From assembly GCF_964355755.1 (NCBI RefSeq), contig NC_092674.1, positions 12,715,001 to 12,779,000 on the forward strand: DNA of 64,000 nt, read 5' to 3'. The notes under the pieces were generated by a model. The model saw only the letters and a program-made list of their open reading frames with translations, was not told the DNA's origin and ran no database searches. Made by a program: the position numbers and the translations under genes. This document shows, in pieces, positions 57,901 through 64,000 of the stretch. The DNA comes from Antedon mediterranea (taxonomy: Eukaryota > Echinodermata > Crinoidea > Comatulida > Antedonidae). Each line of letters starts with the position of its first letter. Positions within the stretch are counted from its first letter, which is position 1.

Positions 57901-60900
57901 TGGAACACTAGTTGGTTCACTTGTTTTTGGAGCTTTAGCGGACAAGTAAGTATTTTAGCATTTCCTAATTGTTGTTGCATCAGGTGGTTAAAATCAGTAC
58001 CGAAAGTACGAACCAACTTTATATACCATCGAGTAAAAATTCTAGAAGTAAGGCGCGATTTACCGAATTTTGCCCTTACGTAAATTTATATATAGATAAT
58101 AATTATGCTATTTTAGCTATAACGCTAATTTAGAAAATGACTCTTTGGTTCATTCAATGTATTCACCAAAGTCCCGCACTGTATCTTGTTTGATAAATGA
58201 CACTGTATTTGGGATTATAATTTATTACATGATACAAATACGCATTTTTGTTATAATTTTCTTCATAGGTTTGGGAGGAAGCCTGTTTTGTTTTTAGCTG
58301 TAGGCTTGCAGTGTGGCTCTGGAATATTAACTTCCTTTGTGAAATCGTTTGCTGCTTACACGGCGTTGCGATTCATCACGGCGGCAGCGAACATGCTGTT
58401 TTCATCACTGCCTTTGTTATAGGTAGGGTATTTATATATAGATATGCATAATATTCGCTCAGTGCAGACCACCTAATTATATTATATATATTAATTATTT
58501 AGATAATTATGGTAGATCGAGTTCATTGTATTTCCAACAAAGATTGACACAATAACATCTTGAAATAGTAGCTTGATGCTAAACATTGCTCTGCCTTACC
58601 TTTCTTTAGTCGATGTCTTTCGCGAAAGACAACAACAATAGTTTTACATTACATTCATGTGAATAATGGACGAACAAATCACCTTGTTTGGTCCAATCAT
58701 TAATCAAGTGCTTCACTCGTTCAGTGCCCACCTTAACCAGATGAGACGCATAAACCAATACGTCTGAACAGGGGCTGCCATAAGTGTCAGCAGTTATGAT
58801 TTCAAATGCCTAATGGAACCAAGCTTCATATATACATTATATACAGCACCCGATATTCCCAGATTATTGTCAAAGCTCTAACCGGACCAAACGTTGCTTA
58901 ACTTCGGCGACCTGGCGAGAACCAATGTTTCAACGTGGTAAAGCCGTATGCCTACATTCATTATACTTTAACGCTGACGAAAAATATAATTATAAACAAT
59001 AGTTACTTTATTCCCGGAGCAACCCTTTAAAAGTTTAATGTAAGTACAGTATACTAAATGCCAATTTCCACTAACGATCGTTAACGGTAAGGGGTAAGCG
59101 GAAAACAAAAATAGCCTATATAGAATCATGTTATTTCGTATGACCTTTTACAAAACAAGGAGCGATTGAGTGGAAACCCGCTCATGATAGATACAAATTC
59201 TACCTGGGACAAACACAACGTTTTCCACCTACCACTAACCGCTCGAATCGTCTGTATAAATTGCCCTTAAACTGTACTAAAATACACTATAATAATGGTA
59301 ATCATTGTTTATCGATTACGATTATTATTATTATTACGATTTAGTATCGATTCTCTTTAGGTACCGAGACTGTCGGTGTTTCCAAACGAACATATGCTGG
59401 ACTTGTTATCGAATTCTTCTTTGCATTTGGTCTAATAATCATGGCAGGACTTGCATACTTTATCCGTGAATGGCGAACTTTACAGCTTGTGGCTAGTGTT
59501 CCTGGGCTATTAAATTTTCTTTATATACCGTAAGAGAAAGTTACCAAAACACTGTATAAATACCGTAACACTTTTTGCATATTTTATTTTATTGTTTTAT
59601 TCTCAAATATTCAAGTCCATAACAGGAGTTTTGCCTTTCCTTTGTAATTATTATAAATAATACAACAAAAAGAGCGAAAGTAAATTGAAGTGATTAACAT
59701 TTTTTTTCATTCATTTATTTGGCACTTTGACCAGTGTAATGGTAAAACATGTATGAACATGTTAAAAGCTATCAAAAACGCTTAATTAATAAATACATTA
59801 TTGTTTTGTTAAACTAAAATAGGGCATATGTTTTAACATTATAGGCCTAATAGAAAATTATTTTAGTTTTTAACAAAACAATAATTAATGCATTCGCTCA
59901 AATTCTTGACCGAAATTGAGGTGAGGTGAGGTGAGTCCCGTGTTCTCTGAACGTAGGGGAATGAGCTGTTAGGAGCTCATTGTACTAAGCCTCGGCATTA
60001 TGTGGTAGGGTGGCCAGTTCCTTTCCACGCCGCCTTTTTTCTCCCTAGTATTTTCAACCAGGTACTCATTTTACAGCTGAGTGGACTGGACTAATAATCT
60101 CTCTTTTTCAAGATTTTTCCCAGAATCAGCACGGTGGTTGATTTCTCAAAAAAGATATGATGAAGCAAAGAAGATAACTGAGAAGGCAGCAACTGTAAAC
60201 AACGTTAATTTGCCAACATATTTTCACTTTTCTGAACACACTGTACGTGTAATGGTTATTACATATAATTAGGTATATGAAACGTTATCGAATATTTCTT
60301 AATTTTAAAACAATGATTGTTTATAATATTGAACATTTTCAGTAATAATAATATTCATTCACATACAAGATACAAAATGTTTTTATTGGTTTTTCCTGGT
60401 AAAACAATTACAATATATACAGAGATTTCAACAACGAACGGATTTAAAGAGGCATAGAGACATTACAAACCACCAGAGTTGAATACTGGAATCAATTTAT
60501 AAACGGTGAAGATGTATATGTATCTTATCCCGTATCTTTTTAAAAGTCAACATGGGCACATTTATCTTATTTCTTGGTTCTGGTATTCCTTGATAGACAA
60601 ACGATAAAAATATGAAGATAAAAATGTATACACCTACACACGAAACAAGGGTATTTTATTAAGTTATCAACAGCAAAAGAAATGTATGTTTCCTAACTTT
60701 AAACGCACCTTTCTATTTTGCGGTAAAAGTTTCTTAGATATTTTGACTAGGATGTAATTATTTTTAAGTTATAACATTTCTTCTATTCACTTGCTGAACT
60801 TTTATATTTTCAGGGTAAACCATCTTCACTCATGTCGTTTCTTGATTTATTTAGACCATGGCCAGTTTGTAAGCGAACATTTAATGTTATGTTATGCTGG

Positions 60901-63801
60901 TAAGTTATGCTTATAATATGTTTTACCTGATGTGTACGGATTTTTTTTTTAGGAAACACTAAACGTCTACACAAGCAAACTTTTCATTTTGTTTACTGCA
61001 TGGTGACAAAAACTTAAGGAACCTCAGGAAACTTCTGAAAAATAAAAGTTTGTCTCCACTTCCCTAAAGCATATTCTACACTAGCATAATTTACTTAACA
61101 ATTGGGATATGTTTTTGTGTCTGTTGGACACTAGTTACTAGAGGCTTTTGACGACCTAACTTCTGCAAACTAAATAGTTTTCTTTAGTTTTGTCAAGTTT
61201 TCCGCTAACAGACATTGGAAAACTTCCTTTGTCAAACTCGAAATTGGCAAACTAAAGCTGTCTAATACCTTAGCATCTACCATTGCTTGGAGAATTTTGT
61301 TTGCCTGCTGTTACTGGAGTCTGTCATTTTGCAGGCCTTCTTCAAACGATGGTTGTCAGCAGTTTTTCAAAATCAAGTTTGCAAACTAGAGTTTGAAAGA
61401 ATATGTACTAGGCTGATTATCAATAGCGTGTTAGTATTATTCAATAGTTACCATACGTCAATGGCGACAATATATTTCAATTTTATCGTGACTATTTTTA
61501 ATAATAATAATTGTTTAAATATTAAATATTGTTTTTTTTAAGGATTGCTGTTAATATCTCCTACTTTGGCCTCTATCTGAGTACTTCTGATTTTGGCGTT
61601 AATCATTACATATCTTTTCTTGTATCTGGTGCTACCGAGATACCAGCCTTAGCCTATGCATTGAGTATTGTATGTAGCTCTGGACTATTTTGGACGCAGA
61701 CGATCTTTATCAGCAACATTGTTACTCGGTGGCGTTGCTTGTTTACTAACTATTTTTATTCGTAAGTAAACAACAACACCAATAATGATAATAATGATAA
61801 TAATAAAAGAATTTATAATGCCCACAGCTGCAGTACATACATGTACAAAACCATTTATGTTAAAAAATGAATAAAACAAGTTAAAATTCCATAACGGTCT
61901 ACGACAACTAGTGATACAAAGGTAATTAAACTGTTTGTTTAAAGGATTTGGTATTTGCTTCCATAGTAAAATACAGAATTAGGTTTCGAAAGTATTACCG
62001 GTACCTTTCGAATTCCAACGTAAAAACTTACACGGATACCTTTCAGTAGTTTTAATATACTACATTATTATAAGAATGAGGACAGTAACATTTCAGCACA
62101 TTAAGTCCTAATAGAAGTCTGTGTAATTTAAACAAGTCATCAATAGATAATAATTCTAGCACTTTCAATCTATACAAATAAGATGTGTCACAGAAACCTT
62201 TCTAAACATCATTATCCGTGTTGCTTTCCTTTGTATACTTTCTATTCTATTAATTAACTTCTCAAATGGTGCCCACATTGACGATCCTGTTGTACGCGGT
62301 ATAGTACATCTGATGATCTAAGTGAGCAAGCTGGTTGATACAATACAAGATTCTACTCAAATAATAATTTGGAGCAATATTCTGTCGTGCTTTAAATGTG
62401 GTTATGAGTAATTCATACTTAATCCTGCGATGAACTGGTAGTCAATGAAGAAGATCTATGAATTAAAAGTTCCTCTTAATTATTGGTGATTCGTACTAGA
62501 ATCACCTATTGATTTTGTATGAATAAATATAGTAAGACATCACTGTGTTTTGTTTATACCAATAATTTACTTTGTAATATATTTTTTATTTTTTTGAAAA
62601 GCAATGGGAATAGGACGACTGACAGTAGCGATGGTAGGAAAGTTTGGAGTAACCGCTGCATTCGGTATTATATTTTTCTATACTGCAGAGCTGTATCCAA
62701 CTAACATACGGTTAGAAATATAATATACTCCTATTTAGTGGTTATAGCTAGTCTAGTTCAATTGATAAAAGTTAAATACTGTGTTAAACGAGCAACTGTA
62801 ATATTATAATAATTATAATTGTATATTCGATGTCCTGAGGTGGTGAGGACTTAAAGCACATCATCTTTTTACTCCCCTATTCACTATCATCAAACTCACA
62901 GAATAAAACAATGATTCTCGCTGATGATTATTTTATTTTGACATTATAATCTCATAAGTTCTTTTTATTGTAATGTTGATGTGTTCTTTATCCATTCCAT
63001 CTTCATTAGTTGTCAAACTAACCGACTGCTTTATTCATTTGGCAATAGGTCAGTTGCTGTTGGTATTTGTTCAACATCTGGTCGGATTGGAGCCATCCTA
63101 TCACCATATATCCTCCACCTGTCAAGGTATTGGGCACCACTTGCAATGTTAACATTCAGTGTATTAGCTATTTCATCTGGAGTACTTGTTTTACTTTTAC
63201 CCGAAACTGCCAATAGAAAGTTACCAGATACAATGGATGAAGTCACACAACTTAAAATGTAAGGGTTTGTTTGTAAATGTTTCAAACATTCAGAATGTAC
63301 AAATATACCGCATTCATTGAAACATAATGGGTTCAGTAAGATGTCTAATCTATCAGGACACGAATTATGATTATTATGTGTAATATTTTGTTTTGTGTAA
63401 TTATAAAGTTAATATTTGCATCAATTGTTGTCAGCGCTAGTAAGAGCATGTTGCTTTGGTAGGTCTGTGTGTGTGTGGTTTATCTTCTTTCTAAGTTTAC
63501 AGCATTGTTTCGACCAGGGAAGACGTTTAGACGTATGCCTATGTTACAGGAATACGATCACTTTTGAATATCATGGTCTGAACAAACATGTTAAAACGTA
63601 AAATAGCTATGTTATGTTAAACTAACCTGCCGTACCTTGGGTATATTTGTATAGTTTCTTTCACTTCATTTTCTACAATATTTAATTTCCATTAATGATA
63701 ATATTACCGTTTTATAATTTATTTTCAGATCTGTGACAAAATTATCGTCAGCAGAATTAGGAGAAAAAGAAGCTATAACACAAACAACATTAATATCATG
63801 A
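54907..63801 (+). CDS. SLC22-family organic ion transporter (ten exons, two single-base frame breaks)
   Basis: Exons: 54907-55317, 57842-57945, 58269-58422, 59361-59529, 60113-60242, 60814-60899, 61543-61761, 62602-62710, 63049-63258 and 63729-63801. The start [20 protein letters not shown] is typical of SLC22. Next come a first membrane segment, a large glycosylatable cysteine-rich loop, [26 protein letters not shown] (family signature), [62 protein letters not shown] and [14 protein letters not shown]. Members are 12-span major-facilitator carriers of organic cations, anions or zwitterions; the substrate is not predictable. The exons sum to 1665 bases (554 residues, the usual length). Exon 3 lacks one T near 58400 and exon 7 has one extra base near 61670. 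Earlier in-frame ATG 54835 is unlikely, being before the family start. Confidence 0.92.
55318..57841. other. Transporter intron 1
   Basis: Contains the MITE at 56948-57160 and otherwise no recognised gene. Small frames at 56516-56749 and 57804-58016 are unsupported; the latter is antisense to exon 2. Confidence 0.55.
56948..57160. mobile_element. MITE with CGGTGGCCTGTAAG ends (TA target)
   Basis: Left end CGGTGGCCTGTAAGTGTCAC and right end GTGACGCTTACAGGCCACCG are inverted repeats of about 23 bp with TA on each side. Inside, CACGGCAATTTACAAAAAA-like units repeat four or five times and are then inverted (TTGTAAATTGCCGT). No coding sequence. Confidence 0.9.
57979..58097 (+). repeat. Repeat family X, copy 3 (5'-truncated)
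   Basis: CATCAGGTGGTTAAAATCAG to CGTAAATTTATATATAGAT matches the last 120 bp of copies 1 and 2. It lies in the intron between transporter exons 2 and 3. The shared 3' end with a variable 5' start fits retroposition. Confidence 0.75.
59790..59895. repeat. Inverted repeat in transporter intron 4
   Basis: ATTATTGTTTTGTTAAACTA, beginning near 59800, is mirrored by TTTTTAACAAAACAATAAT ending near 59885. Arms are about 24 bp with one or two mismatches around an AGGCCT-containing spacer. It could be a small foldback element. Confidence 0.65.
62050..62440 (-). pseudogene. LINE RT C-terminal remnant (minus strand)
   Basis: On the minus strand a broken frame reads [20 protein letters not shown] followed by IMMFRKVS, the familiar segment after the RT thumb of CR1/L2 LINEs (V.WSP.....I..IE.VQR.ATR). 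Flanking parts in other frames give [14 protein letters not shown]-like words. The remnant sits in the transporter intron before exon 8 and is old. Confidence 0.65.
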
Positions 63802-64000
63802 GAAAGGTTACACCGACGTAACATGATAGACTTCGGTAAAAACGTAAAAAAAACAGTAGTTCCCCAAAAAAATAACCCAGTGGCTTGCTCATAAAAGCAA
63901 TTAGGGTGATAAGGGTTATTAAATACTCAACGCTATTACACTGTGTTTTAATCAACATTATGATGTTGATTTGTATCAGTACTTCTAGATTATCTATAAG
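63802..64000 (+). other. 3' flank of the transporter gene
   Basis: Sequence after the TGA at 63799-63801, probably 3' UTR. No AATAAA is seen before the window ends, so the polyadenylation site is likely outside. Confidence 0.5.

Noticed and set aside
59930-60100. Possible SINE/other repeat before transporter exon 5 (GAGGTGAGGTGAGGTGAGT ... ACAGCTGAGTGGACTGG)
   Set aside because: It looks repeat-like, but no second copy is in the window and I could not define its ends.

Overview
The window looks like AT-rich, intron-rich, transposon-dense DNA from a marine deuterostome. An echinoderm is my best guess. It rests on the many AGGCCT/CCTAGG-type words (clusters near 29.5-29.8 kb and 31.5-31.6 kb), the mix of CR1/L2-like LINEs, Ty3/Gypsy elements, tRNA-derived SINEs and MITEs, and the integrin and SLC22 gene structures. 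The class is not determined. There is no bacterial-style gene organisation: host genes are split into short exons with canonical GT/AG junctions, and most long ORFs belong to mobile elements.

Host genes. (1) An ankyrin-repeat gene starts on the minus strand at 19394 (exons 19394-19344, 18757-18677, 12010-11912, all phase 0) and runs off to the left. (2) An integrin beta gene lies on the plus strand, about 32.1-49.6 kb. Nine consecutive exons (39593-49619) encode a clean 416-residue stretch: hybrid domain, I-EGF modules, beta-tail, membrane span and an NPLF/NPTY cytoplasmic tail. The recognisable betaI (ligand-binding) exons upstream carry several frameshifts and a stop, and neighbouring head exons were not found. 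(3) An SLC22-type organic ion transporter occupies 54907-63801 on the plus strand: ten exons totalling 1665 coding bases, a TATA box just upstream, and two single-base frame breaks of opposite sign.

Mobile elements, left to right: a repeat family X (several copies); an inverted GGGTAC minisatellite; a CR1-type LINE broken by a 16-bp tandem duplication (about 1.37-3.99 kb); a decayed Ty3/Gypsy retrotransposon with both LTRs (5.1-11.1 kb); a foldback MITE (14.3 kb); a tandem 57-bp array (15-16 kb); a tRNA-derived SINE (18.3 kb); a patchwork of segmental duplications (20.5-28.8 kb) whose copies preserve empty sites for two DNA transposons; two further minisatellites (30.2 and 33.0 kb); a LINE carrying a nested DNA element (34.2-37.9 kb); a nearly intact LINE of the same family on the minus strand in the last integrin intron (46.9-49.5 kb); three tails of other LINEs (50.6, 52.3 and 62.1 kb); and several TA-flanked MITEs, some within tens of bases of integrin splice sites.

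I did not find a convincing new biological system. The most interesting signals are the contrast between a broken integrin head and a clean leg and tail, transposons crowding splice sites, the paralogous empty sites, and a minisatellite with higher-order structure. Single-base indels in both host genes mean assembly error has to be weighed against pseudogenisation.
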